This document shows, piece after piece, positions 20,691 through 29,801 of a stretch of DNA of 64,000 nucleotides. The notes below the pieces were generated by a model. The model ran no database searches. It saw only the letters and a program-made list of their open reading frames with translations, and was not told where the DNA came from. The stretch's first letter is position 1, and each line of letters opens with the position of its first letter. The DNA is from Zetaproteobacteria bacterium CG_4_9_14_3_um_filter_49_83. Its GTDB lineage: Bacteria; Pseudomonadota; Zetaproteobacteria; Mariprofundales; Mariprofundaceae. The stretch is taken from positions 62,001-126,000 of the forward strand of contig PFXG01000008.1 of assembly GCA_002791545.1 (NCBI GenBank). The letters run 5' to 3'. A program made the position numbers and the translations under genes.

Positions 20691-21085
20691 CCCCTTAACG
20701 TAAATCTTTCACTTAAACTTATTTGAAAACCAAAAATCGCTATCACAAACTGCGCCAGAAAAAAACCTGCAGCAACATACAAAAGATTTAATCCGACCAT
20801 ATAAGCAACAGCCAGCGCCAAAAGAACAACAAGAAATCTTTTTGCTGAACCGGCGATTAAAACCTTTTGCCCATGATCCGGGTCAATCACAGTTGCCTTA
20901 CCCAAGCTGGAGCCGGTCATTTTTCCTGCAAAAAATATAATCACCCCACCACACAACACCGAGGCTGCAGCCACCAACCCGAAGAATACCATCATAATCA
21001 AGCTCACAAGCAGCAAAACAACACCTGACTTGAAATAAACCTTCGAAACAACTTCTTCGAATGCATATTCAGGCTCGGATTTCAT
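20687..21085 (-). CDS. atpI: ATP synthase subunit I (AtpI/UncI)
   Basis: 132 residues from the ATG at 21085, which has GAGG about six bases upstream; a TTG at 21106 with GAGGGG upstream would add seven residues and is also plausible. Four hydrophobic helices. The protein is poorly conserved and is called from its place at the head of the atp operon and its topology; the family helps c-ring assembly and Mg uptake. The operon promoter should lie in 21086-21297, where I see no clear consensus site. Confidence 0.85.
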   Translation of the reverse strand: MKSEPEYAFEEVVSKVYFKSGVVLLLVSLIMMVFFGLVAAASVLCGGVIIFFAGKMTGSSLGKATVIDPDHGQKVLIAGSAKRFLVVLLALAVAYMVGLNLLYVAAGFFLAQFVIAIFGFQISLSERFTLRG

Positions 21086-21297
21086 GACTTCCTCAGAATG
21101 TTTCAAAAGAGACCCCTCTTAAAACGAGGCGATTTCTAACAGACAAGAGCATTAAAGGCAAGCCATTTATGACACCATTTGTGCATTTCACCCAAATCCA
21201 CACGTGAGTTTTCAAGCGTGATTATCGAGGCTCCCCAGCAGTTCCGGACTACCCATTTATTTTGTGACTGGTAGATTTCTACTGAATGCAAACAGCT

Positions 21298-22401
21298 TTA
21301 CTTATTTTTTCGTTGTGTCCTTACAGCAAAGGATAACCCTTCTCCCGGCTCTTCACCGAGACAAAAGACGCAATGCCACACACAGGTTTCAAGATTCTTT
21401 TGCGACATCAGCAACACATCTCCTGCTGCAAGGCAATGGGCATAACCCCGCCCAACAAGATATCCGATAAATGCATCTGATCGATCCAGAACGGCTTCAA
21501 CCAATTCATGATCTGGCTCATCCATGTAATCCGATAACGCTTGACGGTCGGACACAATCGCCAACATTTTTTCCCTATCTTCTGAGTCCGGAAGCACTTT
21601 ATGCAATGCATCCTTATAACGCTCATCATACACAAAAGAAAAAAGCTCATCCATCAGCTTAGGCTTTGATAATGCCAGCCAGAACGTTGAACCGGACATC
21701 TGAGCGTAAACTACTCCGGCATGACCACGCTCCACATCGTGGTGCATTTGCGCACCACCATTCGGGGCATTAAAATAGACAATACGCTCAACAAACTCTG
21801 GTGTGGATTTAAATATTGCCTGCAAATAACCCAGTAACTTTTCGTTTTCTGTAATCGCCCGCGACTCTGGAAAAATCGCATCACACAAAACACCGGCCCA
21901 ATGTTGACGCAGAGGATCAGCAGCCACATCTTCAAAGCCTTCCATACCAAAGGAAAAGCGAAATCGCATACTGGCATCTTCGTCACAAAAGCTTAGCCAG
22001 GAAGCTTTACACCACAATGACTCGGCCAGCACTTCTCCGTCAGATTCCGCATCAAAGTATATCTTCTCAATACCCTGTTTATCATGCTCTTCACCGGATA
22101 CAGAAATAAGCGGCAGGGCTGAAAGTCGCTCTACATAGGGCGAAGCCTCGATAAAATCCACGACCCCCTCGCTCTCCAGCACGCGCTCCATCAATTCATG
22201 CGCCTGTTTGATATCAGCCGAAACAGCAGCCGTATCGACTATGCCGGAAAGCTGGATAGACCTATCATTTTCCCAGGCGTCAATCACTTGATCCATCTCT
22301 GGCAAAGCCTCTTTGCCCCGACATTGAACCCAGCCCAAAGAAAAATCTCGCCGCTGCAAAACGACGCTACCTTCAAATTCTTTTGTGTCGTGTTGAATCA
22401 T
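21298..22401 (-). CDS. Putative JmjC/cupin-like Fe(II)/2-oxoglutarate oxygenase
   Basis: 367 residues from the ATG at 22401 (a TTG five codons upstream also fits). I do not recognise a named family. A candidate iron-binding set is visible: HHD in GGAQMHHDVERGHAG (HxD) and a later His in ETCVWHCVFCLGEEPG, spaced and framed like the distal His of JmjC/cupin_8 proteins, with STFWLALSKPK between them. The N-terminal 150 residues have no clear motif. It lies 15 bp after ubiK on the same strand, just before the atp operon, so a role in quinone or ribosomal protein hydroxylation is possible but unproven. No terminator is seen before atpI. Confidence 0.5.
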   Translation of the reverse strand: MIQHDTKEFEGSVVLQRRDFSLGWVQCRGKEALPEMDQVIDAWENDRSIQLSGIVDTAAVSADIKQAHELMERVLESEGVVDFIEASPYVERLSALPLISVSGEEHDKQGIEKIYFDAESDGEVLAESLWCKASWLSFCDEDASMRFRFSFGMEGFEDVAADPLRQHWAGVLCDAIFPESRAITENEKLLGYLQAIFKSTPEFVERIVYFNAPNGGAQMHHDVERGHAGVVYAQMSGSTFWLALSKPKLMDELFSFVYDERYKDALHKVLPDSEDREKMLAIVSDRQALSDYMDEPDHELVEAVLDRSDAFIGYLVGRGYAHCLAAGDVLLMSQKNLETCVWHCVFCLGEEPGEGLSFAVRTQRKNK

Positions 22402-22416
22402 TCGAGAAACCCGCAA

Positions 22417-22671
22417 TCACTCATGTTTATTTTTTAACTGGTCTTCCAGCGCTCTGATGCGCTCTTCCAGAGCCTTCATATCGGCGCGAGCCTTTTCAAG
22501 CATCGCTTCCTGCACCTGCATTCGTTCATCTGTAACAACATCAAACTGCTGCAATGCTGTTTCTACAATGTTTCGAATCTGACTTTGAGCTTCCTGTTTA
22601 GCACCGCCCAGCAATCGCAAACTACCGGCAATTTTTTCCGCTATATCGTCTAAAACCTGATTTGATGCCAT
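22417..22671 (-). CDS. ubiK: BMFP-domain ubiquinone biosynthesis accessory factor UbiK
   Basis: 84 residues from the ATG at 22671, which has AAGGAG at 9 bases; a GTG three codons upstream is too close to that site. It matches the YqiC/BMFP family: a C-terminal coiled coil (EAMLEKARADMKALEERIRALEDQL, short motif ALEERIRALEDQL) after an amphipathic N-terminal region. In E. coli it works with UbiJ in aerobic ubiquinone synthesis. Neighbouring ubiX supports the call. Confidence 0.88.
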   Translation of the reverse strand: MASNQVLDDIAEKIAGSLRLLGGAKQEAQSQIRNIVETALQQFDVVTDERMQVQEAMLEKARADMKALEERIRALEDQLKNKHE

Positions 22672-22698
22672 CACCTGCACTCCTTACTACCTGTTGTT

Positions 22699-23289
22699 TT
22701 ATTCAGCTTTACTGATATTCCCTTGTATAAACGCAAAAGCGCCCGAAGGCAGCGTCACTTTCAGCCAGCCATCACGACTGACCGTCGACACCTCATAAGA
22801 CAGCCCCGGCATAAACCACCCTACTTGTGAAGCATCAACATCCGGACGCACATAAATTTTCTCATACGATGAGAAATCCAAATACATATCCTGATCCTTC
22901 GCGTTAGCCGCTTGCTCACGCACTGATTCGATAATAGCACGTTCGACCGATCTTTCTCTGGAAACAATATTTGTTCTCACCACTGCACCAAGAGTCGTCA
23001 ATGCCGGGGTTTGCCTGGTTAACTGTATACGCCCATGGAATTTCTTATTGGCAAATGAGACCATATAACCATCATCCATATATTCAATTAAATCAGGTGT
23101 TAATTGCAACGCCGTCAAAGCACGCTGTACTGCAAGCATGGCTGCATTTAAACCAACAGCCAGACTCTCTTCCTCATCCTGAAAAATACTGATCGTACGA
23201 TCTACTGCAGCACCAGAAACCGCAGTTACAGCAGCACAGCCATTGAGCAACAGGCATGCAATCAAAACGAAGCAGATTTTAGTTGTCAC
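22699..23289 (-). CDS. Lipoprotein of unknown function with a C-terminal SH3-like region
   Basis: 196 residues from the GTG at 23289, which has GGAG five bases upstream and overlaps the ubiX stop by 11 bp; a longer frame starts at 23322 but has no better site. A lipoprotein signal ends in LLLNGC. The middle part (LAVGLNAAMLAVQRALTALQL) resembles DUF3568-like lipoproteins, and the end (VGWFMPGLSYEVSTVSRDGWLKVTLPSG, short motif GWLKVTLPSG) resembles a bacterial SH3 domain. Function unknown; position between ubiX and ubiK suggests only co-transcription. Confidence 0.75.
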   Translation of the reverse strand: MTTKICFVLIACLLLNGCAAVTAVSGAAVDRTISIFQDEEESLAVGLNAAMLAVQRALTALQLTPDLIEYMDDGYMVSFANKKFHGRIQLTRQTPALTTLGAVVRTNIVSRERSVERAIIESVREQAANAKDQDMYLDFSSYEKIYVRPDVDASQVGWFMPGLSYEVSTVSRDGWLKVTLPSGAFAFIQGNISKAE

Positions 23290-23914
23290 CGGCACTCCAG
23301 CGGGGGCCAGTATGCGGAACATGCAAATGATCCAATACGCGGTTGACCATAAAATCTACAATCTCGTTCAGGCTCGAGGGCCGATGATAAAACCCGGGCA
23401 TCGCTGGCAATAAATCAACGCCAAGGCGTGACAACTTCAACATATGTTCAAGATGAATCGCCGATAACGGTGTCTCCCGTGGCATGAGAATGAGGTGACG
23501 GCGCTCTTTCAGCACCACATCAGCAGCCCGCTCAATCAGATTGTCCGATATGCCTGTTGCTATGCGCGCAAGTGTGCCCATTGAGCATGGTGCCACTACC
23601 ATCTGATGAATATCACTTGAGCCGGAAGCCGCTGGTGAGAACCAGTCCTTTAAACCATAGTTAACAAACATTTCCGGCGATACATCCAGATGTTTTGCCA
23701 GAGTAAACGGAACCTGAGAAACATCGTCAGGCAGGATTAAATCACACTCCTGTTTCAACACGACTCTGGCCGCATCAGAAAACAGTATATGTTGATGAAA
23801 GCCGGATTGGGCCAGGCGCTGCATCAATCTCAGTCCGTATGCAGCACCGGAAGCGCCAGTCATCGCAACGATAATTTCTCTGTTTTCCGCCATCAACTTA
23901 TCTGCCTTTATCAT
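23279..23914 (-). CDS. ubiX: Flavin prenyltransferase UbiX
   Basis: 211 residues. N-terminal flavin-binding motif MTGASGAAYGLRL, and the conserved segment VVAPCSMGTLARIATGISDNLIERAADV (short motif PCSMGTLA) with RETPLS near residue 145. The enzyme prenylates FMN to make the cofactor of the UbiD decarboxylase in ubiquinone synthesis. Two possible starts: ATG at 23914, 3 bp after the lptB stop, or ATG at 23893. Confidence 0.95.
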   Translation of the reverse strand: MIKADKLMAENREIIVAMTGASGAAYGLRLMQRLAQSGFHQHILFSDAARVVLKQECDLILPDDVSQVPFTLAKHLDVSPEMFVNYGLKDWFSPAASGSSDIHQMVVAPCSMGTLARIATGISDNLIERAADVVLKERRHLILMPRETPLSAIHLEHMLKLSRLGVDLLPAMPGFYHRPSSLNEIVDFMVNRVLDHLHVPHTGPRWSAGDN

Positions 23915-23917
23915 AAA

Positions 23918-24649
23918 CTACATACTAAAGCGTTCACCAAAATATAACCTCCGCGCATCAGGATGGGCTACAATTTCATCCGGTGTACCCTGAACCAGCG
24001 TCTCGCCCGCATTCATCAAATACGCACGATCACAAATCGACAAAGTATCCCGAACATTATGATCGGTAATCAAGACGCCAATGTTTTTTTGCCGTAATTC
24101 GGCAATAATGCTTTGAATATCTTCCACCGCAATGGGGTCTACTCCGGCAAATGGCTCATCCAGCAACAAAAATCTGGGTTTGGTCACAAGGGCTCTGGCA
24201 ATTTCAGTTCGGCGGCGCTGACCTCCGGATAGCGTGTAGGCTTTCTGATGTTGAACACCTTCTATACCCAATTCGACCAGCAAAGCCTCGAGCTCTTCTT
24301 CAACCCTCACCTGCGGCAAATCAAGCGTTTCAAAAATTGCCAGAAGGTTTTCACGCACCGTCAGCTTGCGAAAGATACTTGCCTCCTGAGGCAAATATCC
24401 AATACCCAGCCTTGCGCGCAAATGCATAGGTTTTTTTGTGACATCCGCAGTATCAATACTGACTTGACCCACATCCGATGCAACCAGGCCGCAAACCATA
24501 TAAAAGGTGGTTGTTTTACCTGCCCCGTTGGGCCCGAGCAATCCCACGCATTCACCTGAAAACACATCAAGGCTCACATTATGCACGACAGTTTTATTAC
24601 GGTAGCGTTTACTAAGCCCAACCGCAGACAAATGATGAACAGTACTCAC
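23918..24649 (-). CDS. lptB: LPS export ABC transporter ATPase LptB
   Basis: 243 residues. Walker A GPNGAGKTT, Q loop, signature LSGGQRRRTEIARAL, Walker B FLLLDEPFAGVDP and H-loop ITDHNV are all present, and the sequence fits the LptB subgroup (YLPQEASIFRKL). It powers LPS transport by LptFG to the LptC-LptA bridge. Start GTG overlaps the lptA stop by 4 bp. Confidence 0.97.
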   Translation of the reverse strand: MSTVHHLSAVGLSKRYRNKTVVHNVSLDVFSGECVGLLGPNGAGKTTTFYMVCGLVASDVGQVSIDTADVTKKPMHLRARLGIGYLPQEASIFRKLTVRENLLAIFETLDLPQVRVEEELEALLVELGIEGVQHQKAYTLSGGQRRRTEIARALVTKPRFLLLDEPFAGVDPIAVEDIQSIIAELRQKNIGVLITDHNVRDTLSICDRAYLMNAGETLVQGTPDEIVAHPDARRLYFGERFSM

Positions 24650-25152
24650 GGCGCTGACTCCTCATCAGGGGTTTCGATTTGCATGTTAACCCTTTCACCT
24701 TGTTTACTGTTTAACACCTGTGATTGTTTGGTGTCTAAATGATAGACGACAGTTTCACCGCGAACGGTACTCTTTTGATCTCCAACGCTGGCATGCCCCA
24801 TCAACGTTAAAGACGCCTTATCCGCATGATAGGTAGCATGATCAGCCGCTCCTTTTTTTTCCAGTTGCTGCATAAGTACTTGCCCGAACGCATCTGCGCG
24901 ACTTAAAACATTTTGCTCATAGTGCGCAACCAGACGATCACAGCTCAATTCAAAATCACCGCGCTTCAGTTGAACCTTACCTTTAAACTCAGCCTGACTT
25001 TCCTGATGACTAACGTGCAGCGAATCTGAAGAGATTTCAACCGGCTCAGCCTGAGCCATCGTACCTGCGGTCAATAAATACAGCACCAGAGATAAGCTGA
25101 TGCCGGCCATAAAAATCGGATAGCTGAATACATATCGACAGCAACTCTTCAT
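24646..25152 (-). CDS. lptA: LPS transport periplasmic protein LptA
   Basis: 168 residues with a signal peptide ending around TMAQA-EPVEI. The OstA-type beta-jellyroll repeats are visible (VEISSDSLHVSHQESQAEFKGKVQL-like; short motifs AEFKGKVQL, YHADKASLTLMG). It forms the periplasmic bridge that carries LPS to the outer membrane. Coupled to lptC (ATGA overlap) and lptB (GTGA overlap). Confidence 0.93.
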   Translation of the reverse strand: MKSCCRYVFSYPIFMAGISLSLVLYLLTAGTMAQAEPVEISSDSLHVSHQESQAEFKGKVQLKRGDFELSCDRLVAHYEQNVLSRADAFGQVLMQQLEKKGAADHATYHADKASLTLMGHASVGDQKSTVRGETVVYHLDTKQSQVLNSKQGERVNMQIETPDEESAP

Positions 25153-25733
25153 GGTTGATTCTGCCCTCCAAACTCAATCAGGTTACCTTGCCTGTCATCT
25201 CTGACCCATGCATCATGATCGATAAAAATATCCTGCGTCTGACGATCTGCACGCAAGCCCCGACCTCTGACCTTGGTGTCAGCTGATTGCAAGCGAAATT
25301 CTCCCGGAACCATAACCTGATCCTGTTTACTTCGATATCGAAGACTGGATGAGTACAATACCCAGTCCTGATACTCCGCTTTTACATCACCCTTGAATTC
25401 AATATTTCTTTGTAATGGTTCGAACCACGCTTTGGTTCCCCGAATAAGCACGGCTTCCTGATGCTCTGTAAATAATTCCAGCGTTGGCTCATTCAGAATC
25501 ATCACACCCTCTTCCTGCTTCGCAGATTCAGCTTGCAAGCGCCAGATGATTTTTTCTCCCTTGCGCTCTACCAGCAATGGCTTTTCGACCCGCGTCTGTG
25601 AGCCAGCTGTCCCCTTATTTTCCATATCCGTATCCGGGATTAAGACTTCAGGCTCATGCATCCAAACCATCACACCAGCCAACAGGATGCTGCCGACTGA
25701 AACAGTAAGAAAGAACCACTTTAGATATTGCAC
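25149..25733 (-). CDS. lptC: LPS export system protein LptC
   Basis: 194 residues, start GTG. One N-terminal membrane helix (FFLTVSVGSILLAGVMVW), then a jellyroll with motifs such as VLIRGTKAWFEPLQ, EFKGDVKA and the signature ending in TKVRGRGLRADRQTQDIFI. It passes LPS from LptBFG to LptA. Lies 36 bp after kdsC. Confidence 0.92.
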   Translation of the reverse strand: MQYLKWFFLTVSVGSILLAGVMVWMHEPEVLIPDTDMENKGTAGSQTRVEKPLLVERKGEKIIWRLQAESAKQEEGVMILNEPTLELFTEHQEAVLIRGTKAWFEPLQRNIEFKGDVKAEYQDWVLYSSSLRYRSKQDQVMVPGEFRLQSADTKVRGRGLRADRQTQDIFIDHDAWVRDDRQGNLIEFGGQNQP

Positions 25734-25769
25734 GTTAGTATGTAAAAGCCTTTTCTGCCCAGCAGAGTT

Positions 25770-26345
25770 TCACGCATCATACTGCGGCCAGCCGCATTGT
25801 TCCGGACTTACGCCATAAGGCTTTCGCATCACCTGTTGCCATGTACCAGCAGCAAGAATCAAACCTTCGCAAGCCTGACGAACGGCACCTTCACCGCCAG
25901 CATAGTCGGAAACCCAATCCACCGTCTGTAAAACACCTCGATGCGCATTGGCGGGTGCCATGGTGTAGCCACAATGTGCCATAGCTGGCAAATCCACCAC
26001 ATCATCACCCATAAAAGCACAGCCCGAAAGTGTCATGCCTGCATCATGGCAAAGCACCTGAATGCTCTCGCCTTTATTCAAGCTACCCTGAATCACATGC
26101 CTGATCCCCAGCTCTCTGGCACGAACTTCTACCACGCCGGATGTACGACCCGTAATAATGGCAACTTCAATTCCGGCACGTTGCAACAGTTTGATGCCAT
26201 GTCCATCGCGAACATGAAATGCTTTCATCTGCTCGCCAGAGTCATGTAAAAAAATCTGCCCGGCGGTCAATACTCCGTCCACATCAAGCACCAGCATTCG
26301 AATATGCGCTGCTTTTGAAAAAGGAAAGCGTTGATAAGCATTCAT
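25770..26345 (-). CDS. kdsC: 3-deoxy-D-manno-octulosonate-8-phosphate phosphatase KdsC
   Basis: 191 residues of the HAD family, C0 type without cap. Motif I LDVDGVLT with the two catalytic aspartates, motif II in IITGRTSGVV, and motif IV GDDVVDLPA. It removes phosphate from Kdo-8-P in LPS inner-core synthesis. It sits in the classic kdsD-kdsC-lptC-lptA-lptB cluster and its ATG overlaps the kdsD stop by 4 bp. Confidence 0.96.
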   Translation of the reverse strand: MNAYQRFPFSKAAHIRMLVLDVDGVLTAGQIFLHDSGEQMKAFHVRDGHGIKLLQRAGIEVAIITGRTSGVVEVRARELGIRHVIQGSLNKGESIQVLCHDAGMTLSGCAFMGDDVVDLPAMAHCGYTMAPANAHRGVLQTVDWVSDYAGGEGAVRQACEGLILAAGTWQQVMRKPYGVSPEQCGWPQYDA

Positions 26346-27310
26346 GCGACACCTGCTTTTAGCAAATCATGTAAATGTATTATGCCCACCGGCACATTCC
26401 CCTCGTCTGCAACAAACAACACCGTAACAAGATTAATTTCCATTTCCAATACCGCTTCACTGGCCAGATGTGATGCTGCAATTGTTTTCGGGTTAACGTG
26501 CATCACCGAAGCCACATCGACATTCAAATCAGCCTGACCTGCTTCAAGAATACGCCGCAAATCGCCATCGGTAATACAACCAATCAACTTCTCACCGTCA
26601 ACTACGCCGGTGATACCCATTCGGTGCTGGCTCATAATCATAATCGCTTGTTTTAGTGAATCGGACGATGTTACCAGCGGCAGTTCATTACCTGTATGCA
26701 TCACATCCTTAATCTGCATCAGCTTGCGACCCAGACTGCCAGCCGGGTGAACCCGGGCAAAGTCTTCTTCCTTAAAGCCACGCTGCTTAAGGGTAACCAC
26801 GGCCAAAGCATCACCCAAGGCCAATGTTGCCGTAGTTGAAGCGGTCGGAGCCAAATTCATCGGGCAGGCTTCCCGGGTCACTGGCACTTCAAGGATAATA
26901 TCGGCGTATTGTCCCAGACGAGACTCGGGACGCCCTGTCATGGCAATGAGCTTGGCTCCCAGCCTTTTAATCGTGGGTAGCAACTCACAAACTTCATCAG
27001 TTTCACCACTGTGAGATATTGCCAATACCGCATCAAATTTGGTGATCATCCCCAAATCTCCGTGCCTTGCCTCTGCCGCATGCACAAAGAAGGCTGGAGT
27101 TCCGGTCGAAGCAAATGTTGCCGCAATCTTTCGGGCAATGATGCCGGACTTTCCCATACCAACAACAACAAGGCGACCGGACAGAGCCAGAATAGTTTCC
27201 ACCGCATCAACAAAAGGTTGCCCCAACACATCCCGCTGTTGCTCTAATGCTGCAATCTCGATATCGAAAACCTTCCGCGCCTTATCCAACCAAATATCTT
27301 TTTGAGTCAT
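26342..27310 (-). CDS. kdsD: Arabinose-5-phosphate isomerase KdsD
   Basis: 322 residues. SIS domain with VVVGMGKSGIIARKIAATFASTGTP-type signature (short motif GMGKSGIIARK) and the HSGET motif, followed by two CBS domains (from about residue 205: IKDVMHTGNELPLV, and near 275: VASVMHVNPKTI). It converts ribulose-5-phosphate to arabinose-5-phosphate for Kdo synthesis. Follows the M23 peptidase gene after 7 bp. Confidence 0.96.
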   Translation of the reverse strand: MTQKDIWLDKARKVFDIEIAALEQQRDVLGQPFVDAVETILALSGRLVVVGMGKSGIIARKIAATFASTGTPAFFVHAAEARHGDLGMITKFDAVLAISHSGETDEVCELLPTIKRLGAKLIAMTGRPESRLGQYADIILEVPVTREACPMNLAPTASTTATLALGDALAVVTLKQRGFKEEDFARVHPAGSLGRKLMQIKDVMHTGNELPLVTSSDSLKQAIMIMSQHRMGITGVVDGEKLIGCITDGDLRRILEAGQADLNVDVASVMHVNPKTIAASHLASEAVLEMEINLVTVLFVADEGNVPVGIIHLHDLLKAGVA

Positions 27311-27317
27311 AATTAGT

Positions 27318-28670
27318 TTATTCCCATGCCAACATCATCGGCGATGCATCAAGTTGCCTGACCATCTGCCCTGATATGCTATTAAATGCTTCCATTTTAC
27401 CGGTTGGAACCGGCTCAGCCGGAGTATGTCGCACCGTTAAAGGGTTTACAGCCTGACCACGGACGCGAAATTCAAAGTGCAAATGCGGCCCTGTAGCTAC
27501 ACCCGACATACCGACATAACCAATCGTTTGCCCCTGATGAACGCGTGCACCCTTAGTGATTCCTTTGGCAATTTTCCGCATATGCCCATAACGCGTGGAG
27601 TGCGCATGATTGATATGCTGAATTTCGACCAGTCTGCCATAGCCACCTTTCCAGCCAGCAAATATTATCCGACCTTCACCAATCGTTCGAATTGGGGTTC
27701 CCGATGGTGAGGCGTAATCCACACCGCGATGAGCACGCGTATAGCCCAGAACCGGATGTTTACGTGCTGTGGAAAAACGTGAAGAAATACGCGAATATTT
27801 AACTGGCGACTTCAGATACGTCTTGCGCATACTTTTACCATCCGGAGAAAAATAATCGGCATGATCAGCATCGGCCATAAACCTGATCGCTCTGAAGACT
27901 TTGCCCTGATTGATAAATTCCGCAGCCTGAATGGTTGTACCTACAACCTTCCCCTGTTCATCAAACATTTCATCACAGACAACTTTGAATGAATCACCTT
28001 GGCGCAAATCCCGGGAAAAATCGACATCCCATGAAAAGATATCTACCAGATTCATGGCCGTACGATCATCCAGTCCGGCCTTGGCTGCCGCTAAAAACAA
28101 GCTGTCCTCAATACTGCCGGAAATAATGATTTGTCGCCCGCTCACCGAAGATATCAGCATCTCCGCACGCCACGCTTCATTTTCATTGCGCACAAGATGC
28201 AAACGATGCAATCCGTCCACTGTATAATGAATCTCAACGGAAGATGCGTTGTCTCGCCGTTCAAACATGTGCCCTGCCCGAACATCATGCAATGAGAATA
28301 CTGGCTTGGAGGCATCAACAATAAGTGCAGCTTGCGTCCGGTCAAAGCCCAGTCTTTGCAAAGCGGAAATACTGTTATCACCTTGCTCAAGAATCGTTCT
28401 CTGTGGCGCCAGTGGTGGCAGCGCTGCTGAAACCGGCATCACCGACAACCACTCTTCATGCGGCTTGCCGCTCAGGTATGTCCTGGCATCAGACTCTGAA
28501 CGGAACAGCAGAACAGCAATCAGGCAAAGCATCAATATCCCCGGTAATCCCCATGTTAAAATCTTAAGACGTGTACCACGCGCAAAAGAAGCCATTCCGG
28601 GCATAGCAAGCTTGCTTTGTTTTGATTCGGTGGACTGCGATTGAGTTCGCTGAGCAAAATCCTGATGCAC
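27318..28670 (-). CDS. M23-family peptidoglycan endopeptidase (MepM-like)
   Basis: 450 residues from the GTG at 28670, which has AGGAG five bases upstream; a GTG at 28691 gives a longer but worse start. One membrane helix (GLPGILMLCLIAVLLF) near residue 40-55, an OapA-like linker (NSISALQRLGFD), and a C-terminal LytM domain with zinc ligands in HRGVDYASP and HLHFEFRV. These enzymes cut peptide cross-links in the wall to allow growth. It heads the kds-lpt block and is divergent from the DUF3187 gene; the 147-bp gap should hold both promoters. Confidence 0.93.
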   Translation of the reverse strand: MHQDFAQRTQSQSTESKQSKLAMPGMASFARGTRLKILTWGLPGILMLCLIAVLLFRSESDARTYLSGKPHEEWLSVMPVSAALPPLAPQRTILEQGDNSISALQRLGFDRTQAALIVDASKPVFSLHDVRAGHMFERRDNASSVEIHYTVDGLHRLHLVRNENEAWRAEMLISSVSGRQIIISGSIEDSLFLAAAKAGLDDRTAMNLVDIFSWDVDFSRDLRQGDSFKVVCDEMFDEQGKVVGTTIQAAEFINQGKVFRAIRFMADADHADYFSPDGKSMRKTYLKSPVKYSRISSRFSTARKHPVLGYTRAHRGVDYASPSGTPIRTIGEGRIIFAGWKGGYGRLVEIQHINHAHSTRYGHMRKIAKGITKGARVHQGQTIGYVGMSGVATGPHLHFEFRVRGQAVNPLTVRHTPAEPVPTGKMEAFNSISGQMVRQLDASPMMLAWE

Positions 28671-28817
28671 TGATTCTCCTTTTACAGTCACTAAATCACC
28701 TTTCCAGATGTTCTGACAGTGCCGTTATGCTGATAGGTACTCGCCAATTGTCAAAATTCGCTGACATATCGATGTTTTCCATTGACGGATATATGTACAT
28801 ACATCAAGTATTTGTTC

Positions 28818-29801
28818 ATGTACAAGGTCGCCTTCTCTCTGTTTCTTATCCTTATACTTTCAGGTATAAGCAATTCATTTGCTATGGACGCCTTATATTC
28901 CCCTTTACCCAGTCGTCAAATGAATCCGGCCATGTTACGTTATTTCGATCCTGTACCGAGCACATCACCGGATCAATACAGCGGGCGCGCATCATTATCC
29001 CAGCACTACAGCACTTTTTATCTGGCCGACTCTCTCAAAACACCGAAAAATTACCTTGCCGACATGGAGCTCTATGTCGTCGACATAAATGCTGCTTACC
29101 GCTGGCAGTTTCTCAGCCTGCACATCGATTTACCCCTGATACGACCACTCCCCGGTTCTTTCGATGCTTTATTAAACAACTACCATCAAGCTCTCGGACT
29201 TCCCGATGGCGGACGTAAACTCAGACCCGACAATGTATACGCTTATCAATATACGGGTAACAACAGAAGCTGGAAAAGCACCCCCCAATGGGAGCTTGGC
29301 AATCTTGCCATTCAATGGCGCTACTCACAGCCCTTTGATTCAGGCTCCTGGTCACTGGCCAGTGCCATCAAACTACCCACCGCTTCTCAAAGCAGAGGCT
29401 GGAGCAGTGGTGGCAGCGATATTGCTCTAGGTTTTATCGACGACCAAAAGAAAGAGCGTTTTTATGGGCATGTAGAAATATGGTGGATTCACCCACTGAA
29501 ACGTCATGATATTGGCTCTCAGATTCAGGATTATTATCGCTCAGACATTACGCTCGGCATTGAATCAGACTGGCCCTCCGGTTCATTGTTTATGCTGCAG
29601 CTTCAAGGTGGTTCTTCACCCTATCGCACCAATATTATTTCGCTTGATCAATCACCATGGCTCATTTCTTTTGGCCTGCAGGTTCCGACAAAAACCGACA
29701 ATAAATGGACATTTGGATTTGTCGAAAACATTACTCAAAACAGCACTCAGGACTTCGGGCTGATGCTTGAATATCAGCTTAAGCTACATGCTCCTGAATA
29801 A
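28818..29801 (+). CDS. DUF3187 family outer-membrane protein
   Basis: 327 residues from the ATG at 28818; an upstream TTG frame lacks a proper signal at its N-terminus. Signal peptide (VAFSLFLILILSGISNSFA). The mature protein is strand-rich with regular alternation (LSLHIDLPLIRPLPGSFDALLN, short motif IDLPLIRPLPG; SIQLxWRYS-like LAIQWRYSQPF) typical of DUF3187 barrels of unknown function. Its end overlaps the end of the convergent cNMP-binding gene by 23 bp. Confidence 0.85.
   Translation: MYKVAFSLFLILILSGISNSFAMDALYSPLPSRQMNPAMLRYFDPVPSTSPDQYSGRASLSQHYSTFYLADSLKTPKNYLADMELYVVDINAAYRWQFLSLHIDLPLIRPLPGSFDALLNNYHQALGLPDGGRKLRPDNVYAYQYTGNNRSWKSTPQWELGNLAIQWRYSQPFDSGSWSLASAIKLPTASQSRGWSSGGSDIALGFIDDQKKERFYGHVEIWWIHPLKRHDIGSQIQDYYRSDITLGIESDWPSGSLFMLQLQGGSSPYRTNIISLDQSPWLISFGLQVPTKTDNKWTFGFVENITQNSTQDFGLMLEYQLKLHAPE

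Noticed and set aside
21107-21297. Possible promoter boxes (TTGGGT / CATAAA) upstream of the atp operon
   Set aside because: Match to consensus is weak and not better than chance in AT-rich DNA; not listed as a feature.
28692-28817. TTGACG as a -35 box for the DUF3187 gene
   Set aside because: No acceptable -10 box at 16-18 bp.
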